A DNA stretch of 64,000 nt from an uncultured Hyphomicrobiales bacterium (lineage in GTDB: Bacteria > Pseudomonadota > Alphaproteobacteria > Rhizobiales > Devosiaceae): the NCBI GenBank assembly GCA_903842455.1, contig CAIMLX010000024.1, positions 35,941 to 99,940 of the forward strand, read 5' to 3'. Every line of letters begins with the position of its first letter. Position 1 is the stretch's first letter. Below, piece by piece: positions 55,446-63,872 of this stretch. The translations under genes were made by a program, and so were the position numbers. Below the pieces are notes generated by a model, which had not been told where the DNA came from, ran no database searches, and saw only the letters and a program-made list of their open reading frames with translations.

Positions 55446-56081
55446 ATGGCGGGAACAACACTTACGGACCGGCTGTTCGACGACGCGGATACCGCACCGA
55501 TCGATCCGTGCTCGCTGTTCGAGGATTGGTTCACCCTGGCGCAGGAGCGCGAACCCAACGATCCGCACGCGATGGGGCTCGCGACGGTGGACGAGGACGG
55601 GCAGCCAGATGTCCGCATGGTGCTGCTCAACGCCCGCGATGCGAGGGGCTACTGCTTTTTCACCAACTTCGAGAGCGACAAGGCGCGCCAGCTGCTCGCG
55701 ACCCCCAAGGCCGCCTTCGTGATGCACTGGAAAAGCCTGCGCCGGCAGATCCGGGTGCGCGGGCCGGTCGAGGTGGTGGACGATGGCGAAACCGATGCCT
55801 ACTTCGCCAGCCGCTCCCGCGTCAGCCAGATCGGCGCGCATGCATCCAAGCAATCCCGGCCGCTCGCCAACCGCTATGCGCTGCTCGAACGCGTCGAGAC
55901 GCTGAAGAAGAGCTTTGGCGAAGACGAGCCGGTGAATCGCCCCGCCTACTGGAGGGGGTTCCGGATCGTGCCGCAGGTGATGGAGTTCTGGAAAGACGGC
56001 GCCAACCGGCTGCACGACCGCGTCCGTTTCACCCGCACCCTGCCCGGTGGGGCGTGGACGAGGCAGCGACTTTACCCATAG
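55446..56081 (+). CDS. pdxH: pyridoxamine 5'-phosphate oxidase
   Basis: PdxH oxidises pyridoxine or pyridoxamine 5'-phosphate to pyridoxal 5'-phosphate with FMN. The 211-residue product has the FMN motif QPDVRMVLLNARDARGYCFFTN, YESDKA-like FESDKARQL, and the C-terminal family signature FWKDGANRLHDRVRFTR. The ATG at 55446 gives the normal length. It is a single gene unit here, divergent from the J-protein gene. Confidence 0.95.
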   Translation: MAGTTLTDRLFDDADTAPIDPCSLFEDWFTLAQEREPNDPHAMGLATVDEDGQPDVRMVLLNARDARGYCFFTNFESDKARQLLATPKAAFVMHWKSLRRQIRVRGPVEVVDDGETDAYFASRSRVSQIGAHASKQSRPLANRYALLERVETLKKSFGEDEPVNRPAYWRGFRIVPQVMEFWKDGANRLHDRVRFTRTLPGGAWTRQRLYP

Positions 56082-56156
56082 CGCCAGGATTTCATCGCGC
56101 GTTCAGACGTTGCGGCTAGGGTAACGCACAATAACGCCGAGGGGTCCTGCGCGAAC

Positions 56157-57392
56157 ATGTCCGTAACGACCGGGGGACCCTGGGGAATGCCCCAGCAATC
56201 CCGCACCGAGGTACAGTTTTCTGGCCGGCGCGGCGAACTGTTCGGCCGCCTGCTGCGCGGCTATCTGCTGATGCTGCCGACGCTGGGGCTCTATCGCTTC
56301 TGGCTCACCACCACCAAGCGCCGCTTCTACTGGCAGAACACCGCGATCGGCGGCGACCGGCTCGAGTATACCGGGTCGGCCACGCAGCTGCTCGTCGGCT
56401 TCCTGTTCGCGCTCGGGGTGTTCCTACCGATCTACCTGGCGTTCTTCTACCTGTCGTTCCAGTCGGGAGCTGTCACACTCATCGGCTATGGGGCGGCGGC
56501 GCTGCTGCTGTGGTTCCTGTCGGGCTATGCGATCTATCGCGGCCGCGACTTCCGGCTGTCGCGGACGCTGTGGCGCGGCATCCGCTTCGACCAGAGGGGC
56601 AGCGCCTGGGGCTATGCGGTGCGCCGATTTCTGTGGTCGCTGCTGGTGGTGGTGACGGCTGGGCTGGCCTACCCGTTCATGGCGGGCGACCTCTGGCGCT
56701 ATCGCTACACCCACACCTGGTTCGGTGACCGGCAGTTCAGTTTTGCCGGCAGCTGGAAGACGGTGGCCGGGCCGTTCTACCGGGCGTGGCTGGTGCTGGC
56801 GGCGACAATCGGCGTCGCAATATGGGGACTGGTCGCGAACGTCCGCAGTTATGCCGCTTCAGACATGGGCACGGCGGCAAGCTTCGGCATGCTGGCCACC
56901 CTCGGCACCGTGCTGGCCGTGGTAGTGGCGGTCCTGTGTTTCCTCTACTACCGCTCCCGCGAGACGACGCGGATGTTTTCGGCGGTGCGGCTTGGTGATG
57001 CCGCGCTTTCGGTGAAGGTCAAGGCGCGCTCGCTGCTCGGGCAATACCTGCTCTACGGCTTGTGCCTCGTCGCAGCCCTGATCGTGCTTGGCATCCTGGG
57101 GTTTGCCATCGCGCGGGCCTTCAACGCCAACCTGAGCGGGGAATTTTCGGCCGCCAACATCGCGCAGGCCGGCTGGACGGGCCTCGTGCTTGCGGCGGGG
57201 GGCTACCTCGCGACGCTGTCGGCCTTCACGCTCCTGGGCGAAGTGTTCATCGACTGCGGCTTCTGGATGCTGGTGTCGCGCTACGCCACGATCGAGAACC
57301 TCGAGACCCTCGAAACCGTCCGGGCGACTGGCGAAGACAGGTCGCTGGCCGGCGAGGGCCTCGCCGATGCGCTCAACGTGGGGTCGTTCTGA
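56157..57392 (+). CDS. DUF898 (YjgN family) membrane protein
   Basis: A 411-residue inner-membrane protein with about eight to ten helices. The pattern FSGRRGELFGRLLRGYLLMLPTLGLYRFW with LGxYxFWxxxxxRRFYWxNT, repeated later in weaker form (FSFAGSWKTVAGPFYRAWL), is the DUF898/YjgN signature, seen here as three related modules. The function is not established. The gene ends in a TGATG overlap with an M48 protease gene, and the pair is probably one functional unit of the envelope. The ATG at 56157 is the first that leads into the family motif. Confidence 0.85.
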   Translation: MSVTTGGPWGMPQQSRTEVQFSGRRGELFGRLLRGYLLMLPTLGLYRFWLTTTKRRFYWQNTAIGGDRLEYTGSATQLLVGFLFALGVFLPIYLAFFYLSFQSGAVTLIGYGAAALLLWFLSGYAIYRGRDFRLSRTLWRGIRFDQRGSAWGYAVRRFLWSLLVVVTAGLAYPFMAGDLWRYRYTHTWFGDRQFSFAGSWKTVAGPFYRAWLVLAATIGVAIWGLVANVRSYAASDMGTAASFGMLATLGTVLAVVVAVLCFLYYRSRETTRMFSAVRLGDAALSVKVKARSLLGQYLLYGLCLVAALIVLGILGFAIARAFNANLSGEFSAANIAQAGWTGLVLAAGGYLATLSAFTLLGEVFIDCGFWMLVSRYATIENLETLETVRATGEDRSLAGEGLADALNVGSF

Positions 57393-58582
57393 TGCCGCTC
57401 TTCGGCCGCTACAGCGATGGTGTGGTCGCTACCCCGCGCGAGGTGGTGCTGGCGCTCGACCAGAGCCTCGCCCGCCCCGAACTCATCATCGCCGACCGGG
57501 AGAGCTACGACGAGATCGACCGCTGGCCGGTGGACAAGGTGTTCTCGCTGCCGGCGCACCAGAGTGAACTGCGCGTCGGGCTCGAGGGGCGGCCGGCCGG
57601 GGCGCGCCTCGTGTTCAGCGGCGCCGAACCGGTGAAGGTGGCGCACTCGATCTTCCCCGAACTGCATCGCTATCGCCGCAAGGAGGCGGGCAGGCAGTTC
57701 CGCATCCTCGGCGTCTCCACCCTAGCGCTGGTGTCGGTGGTGGTCGCCTACATTGTCGGCGTGCCGCTGATCGCCAACCGCGTCACCGCGGTGCTGCCGC
57801 CGCAATGGGAGGCGAGCCTCGGCGAAGCGGCGGAGGGGCAGATCCGGCAGATCATCGGCGCCGAGGGCGGCTTCACCGTGTGCGACAGCGATCCGCAGAG
57901 CCTCGCCAACCGGGCCATTTCGCGGTTTACCGCGGCGGTGATGAAGGATACCGACTCGCCGTTCGATGCGCGCATCACGGTGGTGAAATCGGAGGTGCCG
58001 AACGCCTTCGCCCTGCCCGGAGGCAGTTCGTTCTATTTCTCGGCGCTGCTCAAGGAAACGCAATCGGCCGACGAATTCGCCGGGATCGTAGCCCACGAAC
58101 TCGGGCACGTGGTGCACCGGCACGGCATGGAGGGGCTGATCGCCAGCTCCGCCACGGGCCTGCTAGTCGGCTTCGTGCTCGGCGACATGACCAACATTTC
58201 GGTGGCGGCGGCCATCGGGGCGACGCTGATCGACAGCCGCTTCTCGCGCGATGCGGAGCGGGAGGCCGACCGGTTCGCCGCCGAGGCGGCGGTGCGTCTC
58301 GGCTTCGACGCCACCGCGCTGGCAACGCTGCTGGAGCGGGTGGCGGGGGACAGCCAGATGAGCCAGTCGCTGGCGTTCCTCTCCACCCACCCGCTGACCG
58401 CCGAGCGCCGTCTGGCACTCGAGGCGACCGCTGCAAACGTTCCGGCCGTGCCGCCCGCGCCGGTATTCTCCGACGCCGAATGGCAGGCGATCCGCACCAT
58501 GTGCGACGGCGTGGTCGCCAGCCAGGCGTCGGAGGTTTACATGGCACCTTCCTTGCGGGTGCAGCCTGTGCCAAGCAACTGA
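57392..58582 (+). CDS. M48 family metalloprotease, membrane anchored
   Basis: A 396-residue protein: an N-terminal soluble region of about 100 residues with beta character (FSLPAHQSELRVGLEGRPAGARLVFSG), one membrane helix (about residues 108-130), and a C-terminal zinc-protease domain with HELGHVVHRHG and the third ligand in DAEREADRFA. The fold is that of Oma1/BepA-type M48 peptidases that act in envelope protein quality control. The ATG overlaps the DUF898 stop by one base. The N-terminal domain before the membrane helix is unusual, and may interact with the DUF898 partner. Confidence 0.88.
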   Translation: MPLFGRYSDGVVATPREVVLALDQSLARPELIIADRESYDEIDRWPVDKVFSLPAHQSELRVGLEGRPAGARLVFSGAEPVKVAHSIFPELHRYRRKEAGRQFRILGVSTLALVSVVVAYIVGVPLIANRVTAVLPPQWEASLGEAAEGQIRQIIGAEGGFTVCDSDPQSLANRAISRFTAAVMKDTDSPFDARITVVKSEVPNAFALPGGSSFYFSALLKETQSADEFAGIVAHELGHVVHRHGMEGLIASSATGLLVGFVLGDMTNISVAAAIGATLIDSRFSRDAEREADRFAAEAAVRLGFDATALATLLERVAGDSQMSQSLAFLSTHPLTAERRLALEATAANVPAVPPAPVFSDAEWQAIRTMCDGVVASQASEVYMAPSLRVQPVPSN

Positions 58583-58603
58583 CAGTTCGGGCGGCCACTT
58601 CGC

Positions 58604-59431
58604 ATGCGCATCCTCATCCGTACCAGCAAATGGGCAATCTGGGCCCGCCGCTTCGGCAGCCTCGCGGTGCCGCTGACCATCGTGCCGGTGCTGCTGCATC
58701 GCGAGCAGTTCATCTCGTCGGCAGATTTCGCCATCGTCGAATCGGTGGCGGCCGGGGTGGCGGCACTGGCGCTGATCCTCGCGCTCAGCGCCTATGCGCG
58801 GCTGTGGATGACCGGCGACCAGGGCTGGGGCAAGGCGAGCTTGGGGCTGTTCTTCGCCATCGTCTGCCTGCTGCCCTTCGGCTACCTTGCGGCGCAGGCG
58901 GCGCGCTACCCGCAGGTCAACGAGGTGGCAACCAGCTTCGGCGACCCGCTGCCGCTCAGTTCGTCCATCCGGGTGCTGCCGACGAGTGCGGCGCTGCAGG
59001 AACTGATCGAGGCGACCTTCCCCAATGCGCGGACCCGCAGCTACCCGATCGACGCGACGCAGATGTTCGCCACCATCGAGGACCTGGTGGAGGAGCGTGG
59101 CTGGGAGGTGCGCACCCGGCGGGCGCCCCCCACCGCGCTCGATGCCGGGCAGCTCAACGCCATATCGGTGAGCCTGTTCGGCTTCCGCGACGAGGTGGCG
59201 ATCCGCGTTGCTGGCTCCCCGGCGGGCTCGACGGTGGATATGCGCTCGGTGGCGCTCAGCGGCTTCCACGATTTCGGCGAGAACGGGCGGCGGGTGGAGG
59301 ACCTGCTGCTGGCGCTCGACGCACAGATCACCCTGCTGCTGCGCAACGCCCCGCAGGCGCCGGCGGCAGACCTCGAGATCGGTGAAAATGACGACCCCGG
59401 CGAAGCGGGCGAGGCCGTCGCGGCAGAGTAG
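58604..59431 (+). CDS. DUF1499 domain membrane protein
   Basis: A 275-residue protein with three N-terminal membrane helices (about residues 17-34, 42-66 and 76-97) and a C-terminal DUF1499 domain in which MFATIEDLVEERGWEV and VDMRSVALSGFHDFGENGRRVEDLL, with the D-RS-S-G-xDFGxNxxRV pattern, are diagnostic. The function of DUF1499 is unknown. It follows the M48 protease gene by 21 bases, so DUF898, M48 and DUF1499 likely form one transcript. It ends three bases before the convergent MBL gene. Confidence 0.83.
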   Translation: MRILIRTSKWAIWARRFGSLAVPLTIVPVLLHREQFISSADFAIVESVAAGVAALALILALSAYARLWMTGDQGWGKASLGLFFAIVCLLPFGYLAAQAARYPQVNEVATSFGDPLPLSSSIRVLPTSAALQELIEATFPNARTRSYPIDATQMFATIEDLVEERGWEVRTRRAPPTALDAGQLNAISVSLFGFRDEVAIRVAGSPAGSTVDMRSVALSGFHDFGENGRRVEDLLLALDAQITLLLRNAPQAPAADLEIGENDDPGEAGEAVAAE

Positions 59432-59433
59432 CC

Positions 59434-60369
59434 CTACGGTCGCAGCGGGAACAAGGTCAGGCCGAAGAGGCCGTGCGCCGCGCCGATCCGGCCGCCGTCG
59501 GCGAGATACTCGACATGCGCCTTCAGCGTCATCCGCGCGGCCGCCCGGAGCGGCAGCGCGAGCGTCGGATAGATGCGCCGCTGCACTTCAGCGAGGCTCG
59601 CCGCCCCGGCTTCGACCGCCGCCACCACCTGAGTGTTTCGCATTTCGCGGTGCGCGAGCAGCGCGCGCGCATGGGCCGGGCCATCCAGCACCGCTCCGCC
59701 ATGGGCGGGGAGATAGTGCTGCCAGGCGAGGGCGATGACCTTTTCGAGCGAGCGGAGATAGTCGCTCATCGAGCCGTCGGGCACCGGCACCAGGGTGGAG
59801 TTCCAGCCCATGATGTGGTCGCCGGTGAGCAGCCAGGGCGTGCCGGTCAGGCCGAATCCGAGATGGTTGGCGCAATGCCCGGGCGTGGCGATCACCTCGA
59901 GTTCGACACCGCCCGCCGCCATGCGCTCGCCATCGGCCAGCACCCGGTCCGGTTCGAGGCTCCAGTCGCTCTCGGCGGCCACCGGGTCGATCTCGAGGAA
60001 GCGGCGGCGGCGGCTGGCCCGGTGGCGGCCACCGAACCACACGGGGGCGCCGGTCTCCATCCGGAGCCGCCGCACCAGCCCGGTATGGTCGCGATGCGTG
60101 TGGGTAAGGACGATGGCCTCTACCTCGCGGCCGCCCAGCACCTGCAGCAGGGCAGACAGATGCTGCGAATCGTCCGGGCCGGGATCGAGCACCAGAACCT
60201 TCTCATCGCCGATGAGAAAAGTGTTGGTGCCCTTGAAGGTGTAGGGGCCGGCGTTCGGCGCGGTGACCCGCACGACCCCGGGGGCGACCGGCACCGGGCG
60301 CCCGGTTTGCGGGTCGAAATCGGTGTCGAAGGCGATGGGCGGAGTCGGGGCCACCATTGCGCTCCGCAT
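59434..60369 (-). CDS. MBL-fold metallohydrolase (LACTB2-like)
   Basis: A 311-residue metallo-beta-lactamase-fold hydrolase with the motif THTHRDHTG (HxHxDH), ATPGHCANHLGF and LTGDHIMGW as metal ligands, and a C-terminal winged-helix-like extension (from about residue 235) that is shared with LACTB2 and related ribonuclease or thioesterase-like hydrolases. The opening VRVTAPNAGPYTFKGTNTFLIG is also typical of that group. The start ATG at 60369 lies 56 bases from the divergent bioY start. The substrate is unknown. Confidence 0.87.
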   Translation of the reverse strand: MRSAMVAPTPPIAFDTDFDPQTGRPVPVAPGVVRVTAPNAGPYTFKGTNTFLIGDEKVLVLDPGPDDSQHLSALLQVLGGREVEAIVLTHTHRDHTGLVRRLRMETGAPVWFGGRHRASRRRRFLEIDPVAAESDWSLEPDRVLADGERMAAGGVELEVIATPGHCANHLGFGLTGTPWLLTGDHIMGWNSTLVPVPDGSMSDYLRSLEKVIALAWQHYLPAHGGAVLDGPAHARALLAHREMRNTQVVAAVEAGAASLAEVQRRIYPTLALPLRAAARMTLKAHVEYLADGGRIGAAHGLFGLTLFPLRP

Positions 60370-60424
60370 GTCGAGGGACTAGTAATTCGGCATCAGCAAT
60401 GCCCCTGAATGCGAAGGATTGGCA

Positions 60425-61063
60425 ATGGCCTTGACACTGACCACCCCCAACACCGTGCTCGGAGCGCTGAGCCCCAAGGCAGGGACTGCGCGGCTCGCGA
60501 CCAACCTTGCCACCGTGGTGCTGGGATCGCTGCTGCTTTGGGCTTCGGCGAAGATCATGGTGCCGACGATGCCCGTCGCGGTGTCGCTGCAGGGCTTCGC
60601 CGTCGCGACGCTTGCCGCCGCGTTCGGCTGGCGCATCGCGGTTTCGACCATGCTGCTCTACATCGCGCAGGGCCTGAGCGGCCTGCCGGTGTTCACCTAT
60701 GGCGGCGGCATCGGCTACCTGATGTCCCCGTCCTTCGGCTTCATCCTCGGCTGGGTGCCGATGGCCTTCGTCATCGGCCTTGCTGCCGACCGTGGCCTGT
60801 CGGGCAAGCTGCTGCCGCTGTTTGCCGCGATGGTTGTCGGCGATGCGATCTCCTTCGCCTTCGGCTTCTCGTGGCTGCTGGTGGTGTCGAACATCCTCGT
60901 CTCGAGCGGTGCGACGCTGCCGGGCTGGCTCGATGCGTCCAACCTCGTCGGCACCGCCTTCGACGGGGCGGTCAAGCCGTTCGTGCTGTGGGACATCGTC
61001 AAGATGGCCTTTGCGGCGGTGACCGTGGCCGGCCTCTGGCAGATCACCCGCAAGCGCGGCTGA
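60425..61063 (+). CDS. bioY: biotin transporter BioY
   Basis: BioY is the substrate-binding membrane subunit of the biotin ECF transporter. The 212-residue product has six hydrophobic segments and the family signatures VPTMPVAVSLQGFAV (with the MPV-xxQ motif), GLPVFTYGGGIGYLMSPSFGFILG and the end FVLWDIVKMAFAAV. The ATG at 60425 follows AAGGA. The energising subunits BioM and BioN are not next to it, so it works with a shared or distant module, or alone as some BioY proteins do. A terminator follows at 61091. Confidence 0.92.
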   Translation: MALTLTTPNTVLGALSPKAGTARLATNLATVVLGSLLLWASAKIMVPTMPVAVSLQGFAVATLAAAFGWRIAVSTMLLYIAQGLSGLPVFTYGGGIGYLMSPSFGFILGWVPMAFVIGLAADRGLSGKLLPLFAAMVVGDAISFAFGFSWLLVVSNILVSSGATLPGWLDASNLVGTAFDGAVKPFVLWDIVKMAFAAVTVAGLWQITRKRG

Positions 61064-61090
61064 TCCCGGGCTGTTTCACGTGAATCTGAG

Positions 61091-61121
61091 GGCCGATCCG
61101 GGCGACTGGGTCGGCCTTTTT
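61091..61121 (+). terminator. rho-independent terminator of bioY
   Basis: A stem GGCCGA/TCGGCC around a 14-base loop is followed by TTTTT. It starts 28 bases after the bioY stop. Confidence 0.7.
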
Positions 61122-61189
61122 GCTTGCCCGGATAAGTTGACTATCGCGCTCCGAATATGTAGCGCTCCGGGCAAGACTGGAGAGCTGGA

Positions 61190-62089
61190 ATGGCACAGAT
61201 CAAGCTGATGACCGCCACGGTGCTGGGACGCCGCAACGTGACCCCGGGCATGGTGCGGGTGACGCTGGGTGGCGACGGGCTCAGGGATTTCCGCTCCACC
61301 GGGGTGGGCGACGAGTATGTCCGCTTTTTCTTTCCCGACCCGGAGACGGGCGAGCTGGTGCTGCCCGATGTCGATGCGCAGGGCTTCTGGAAATGGCCGG
61401 CCGGCAAGACGCCGGCGCATTGCGAATGCTACACCATCCGCCATGTCCGCACGTCCGACGCGGGCATCGAGATCGATGTCGATTTCGTCGTGCATGAGGG
61501 TGGCCGGGCGAGCGAATGGGCGCAGCAGGCCAGCCCCGGCGACACTATCGCCCTGCGGGAGCCCAATGGTCTCTACGAAGCGCCGGCCAACGCCGACTGG
61601 CAGCTGTTCGTTGCCGATGCCACCGGACTGCCGGCGCTTGGCCGGCTGCTCGAAGGCCTTCCCGCCGGTACCGAGGCGCGCGCTATCGTCGAGATCCCCG
61701 ATACCGGGCACGAGCAGCAGTTCGAGACGAAGGCCGACCTCAAGCTCGTCTACCTGCACGGCAGCGGCAACGGCATCGCGCCGAGCCGCCTCGAGGCGGC
61801 GGTGCGCGGCGTCAGCGTGCCACAGGGCCGCGTGCCCTATGTGTGGGTCGCGGCCGAGAGCAGGACGGTGCGGCCGATCCGCAAGTACCTCCGGCACGAG
61901 CTGGGCTGGGCCGCGACAAGCTATTCGGTTACCGGCTACTGGACGGACAAACTCGCCGAGTGGGAGCAACGCTGGGCCGCCCTCGACCCGGCGGTGAAGA
62001 AACAGATCGACGACCTCTGGCGCTCCGGCCGCGACGGCCAGGAAATCGCCGACGAAGTTGAAGCCAGGATGGAGCAGTTCGGGCTCTGA
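61190..62089 (+). CDS. siderophore-interacting protein (ferric-siderophore reductase family)
   Basis: A 299-residue FAD-binding protein of the SIP/ViuB family that reduces ferric siderophores in the cytoplasm. The FAD domain (about residues 1-130) has GDEYVRFFFPD and a CYTIRHV segment, and the C-terminal NAD(P)H-interacting domain holds LFVADATGLPALGRLL, VYLHGSGNG, WVAAESRTVRPIRKYL and SVTGYWTDK. In most members the flavin motif reads RxYTxR; here the position two before Tyr is Glu (ECYTIR), so flavin or cofactor contact may be altered. A clear iron-box was not seen upstream. Its TGA lies at the border of the integrated element. Confidence 0.88.
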   Translation: MAQIKLMTATVLGRRNVTPGMVRVTLGGDGLRDFRSTGVGDEYVRFFFPDPETGELVLPDVDAQGFWKWPAGKTPAHCECYTIRHVRTSDAGIEIDVDFVVHEGGRASEWAQQASPGDTIALREPNGLYEAPANADWQLFVADATGLPALGRLLEGLPAGTEARAIVEIPDTGHEQQFETKADLKLVYLHGSGNGIAPSRLEAAVRGVSVPQGRVPYVWVAAESRTVRPIRKYLRHELGWAATSYSVTGYWTDKLAEWEQRWAALDPAVKKQIDDLWRSGRDGQEIADEVEARMEQFGL

Positions 62090-62298
62090 TGCCGCTGGCT
62101 GCCTCGGTGCGACGGCGACTGCAGGAGGACGCGGCCGTCGGCTTCGCCCGGCTGCAAAACTTTGAAGTTCGCGGTTCAGTGACTGGCTGGGGCGCCAGGA
62201 GACTGAGCCGATGCGGTCTGCAAGGCCCAGAGTACCTGATTTCCGGACTTGCGCAAGGGGCACCTGTCCCCGTATTCTGTCCCCGCAATGGAGGCGGG
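62090..62298. other. region between the resident chromosome and the integrase gene
   Basis: The 209 bases after the siderophore-interacting gene hold an open frame that begins with an ATG overlapping its stop (MPLAASVRRRLQED...) and runs without interruption into the integrase frame. The first 25 codons look like a real coupled gene start; the rest does not. This could be the beginning of a resident gene cut by the insertion, so the left attachment site may lie here. No tRNA gene or clear direct repeat was recognised. Confidence 0.4.
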
Positions 62299-63747
62299 AT
62301 GCGATACCTGAAGCGGCGGTTCAATGTTTGGTGGTTCCAGATCGCCGTGCCGGGAGATTGCCGTGCGACAGTCGGCAAGGACAAGGTCTACGAGAACCTG
62401 CACACCTCGGACCTTGCCGTGGCGCAGGTGCGGGCGTTGGATCGGGCCGCCCACCACAAGGCCCGGTTCCTTGCCATCAGGGGGAAGGACGCATCGCTGC
62501 CCTCGGACGCCTTTTCGTCCGGCCGGGAGTGGGCACGGGCGGAGCTTCTCCGCATCGGCCGGGAGATTGGCGACAAGCAGGAGCGGGAGACCCGAAAGGC
62601 GTTGGTCTACGAGCTTGCGGTTGAGCAGGTGCTGATCGGCCACGGCCTGATGAGTGCCGACGAACTGGATGAGGACGCCATTCCGCCGGAGGTTGGCGCA
62701 AGGCTGCGGGGCATCAGGGCCGCCGTAATGGACCTTAGGGAGACGCCTGACGAATACCGCGAGCCTATCTCCCGCACCGCAGCGGCTTTCCTCGCCAACA
62801 AGCAGCGCCGGGGATCAAGCGACAGGCTCACCGATCAGACCGTGTCGCAGATGGAGGCCGTGTATCGCCTGTACCGGGACCACACGGGGGACGCCCCGTT
62901 GCGCTTGTCCGACAAGAGGACAGGTGCTGCGTTCTTCGACAAGCTGAAGCGGCTGGACCGTGACTGGGGTCGTTCTGGGGGGACCAAGGCCCGGACGCTG
63001 GACGACCTGTTGCTGCTCAGTGACCGGGAGGGTCGTCGCCCGTTGTCGGACCGCACCCTGTTCCGCTATCGGCTAGCCCTGAGCCAGCTATGGGCATGGG
63101 CAAAGGGCCGCGACGAGGTGGCGGGAGACGACCCATTCGAGCATCTGGCTAAGAAGGGCAAGAACGACGAGAACGCCAACGCGCCGTGGTCTGATGACGC
63201 CATCAAGGCGTACTTCGCCGCGCACCCTGACGGCAGCAAGAAGGGCAAGCCTGACCCCTTCTTCTGGCTACCCCGGATCGCGCTGTTGTCGGGTATGAGG
63301 CTGAACGAGATTTGCTCGCTGAGGGTGGCCGACCTGATCGACGGCGACGGAGTGAAGTGCTTCGACATCAAGGATGGCAAGACCAGTGCCGCCACGCGGG
63401 CCGTGCCGATCCACGACGATCTGCTGCCCTTCCTCGATGTGGTGCCGAAGGACGGCTACGTGTTCCCTGACCTGATCCCCGGCGGCAAGGACAAGAAGCG
63501 GTCAGCACAGATCGGCAAGCGGCTGGGCAGACGGTTTGCAGCGACACCCGGAGGGTCGACCTTTCATGCCTTCCGCAAGAACGTGGCGGGCACCTTCGAG
63601 CGCCACCGCATCCCCCAGAGCGAAGCCGCCCAAATCCTCGGGCACGGCAAGCAGGGCATCACCTACAAGGTCTACTCTCCGCACGGCATCCCGATGGCTC
63701 AGAGGAAGGCGCTGGTGGACATGCTCGCGCTCCCAGAGGGGGCTTAG
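62299..63747 (+). CDS. tyrosine recombinase/site-specific integrase
   Basis: A 482-residue phage-type integrase. The N-terminal MRYLKRRFNVWWFQIAVP and conversion of each half to a SAM-like core-binding domain (about residues 140-270) precede the catalytic domain with the first arginine in LLSGMRLNEICSLR, the HAFRKN box (HxxR), histidine in ILGHGKQG and the nucleophilic tyrosine in TYKVYSP. All catalytic residues are present. The ATG at 62299 with GGAGGCGGG upstream is the likely start, although the frame is open back to 62089. It has a lysine- and aspartate-rich composition unlike its neighbours and marks the edge of a prophage or integrative element that continues beyond the window. Confidence 0.9.
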   Translation: MRYLKRRFNVWWFQIAVPGDCRATVGKDKVYENLHTSDLAVAQVRALDRAAHHKARFLAIRGKDASLPSDAFSSGREWARAELLRIGREIGDKQERETRKALVYELAVEQVLIGHGLMSADELDEDAIPPEVGARLRGIRAAVMDLRETPDEYREPISRTAAAFLANKQRRGSSDRLTDQTVSQMEAVYRLYRDHTGDAPLRLSDKRTGAAFFDKLKRLDRDWGRSGGTKARTLDDLLLLSDREGRRPLSDRTLFRYRLALSQLWAWAKGRDEVAGDDPFEHLAKKGKNDENANAPWSDDAIKAYFAAHPDGSKKGKPDPFFWLPRIALLSGMRLNEICSLRVADLIDGDGVKCFDIKDGKTSAATRAVPIHDDLLPFLDVVPKDGYVFPDLIPGGKDKKRSAQIGKRLGRRFAATPGGSTFHAFRKNVAGTFERHRIPQSEAAQILGHGKQGITYKVYSPHGIPMAQRKALVDMLALPEGA

Positions 63748-63774
63748 TCGCCCGCACAAAGGGATGTTCAGACT

Positions 63775-63793
63775 AAAAATCTGCGCCAGATTT
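63775..63793 (-). terminator. rho-independent terminator of the minus-strand gene at the window end
   Basis: On the minus strand AAATCTG-GCG-CAGATTT makes a perfect 7-bp stem followed by TTAG, with T residues in and after the stem. It lies 80 bases downstream of the stop of the partial gene at 63873 and supports that gene. On the plus strand no T run follows. Confidence 0.55.
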
Positions 63794-63872
63794 ACGATGT
63801 GATATGAGCCCGCTCGAGCACGGCGGCGGCCCCCGTACCCCGGCATCGAATGCCACACCGGGCGGCAACATT

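Noticed and set aside
62090..62298. A tRNA gene as attachment site of the integrase
   Set aside because: No cloverleaf, TTCRA-type T-loop or CCA end was found in this stretch.
62089..63747. The integrase as a 552-residue protein starting at 62089
   Set aside because: The first 70 codons lack integrase character, and the ATG at 62299 has a strong ribosome site and the family start. The region is described separately as a possible border.
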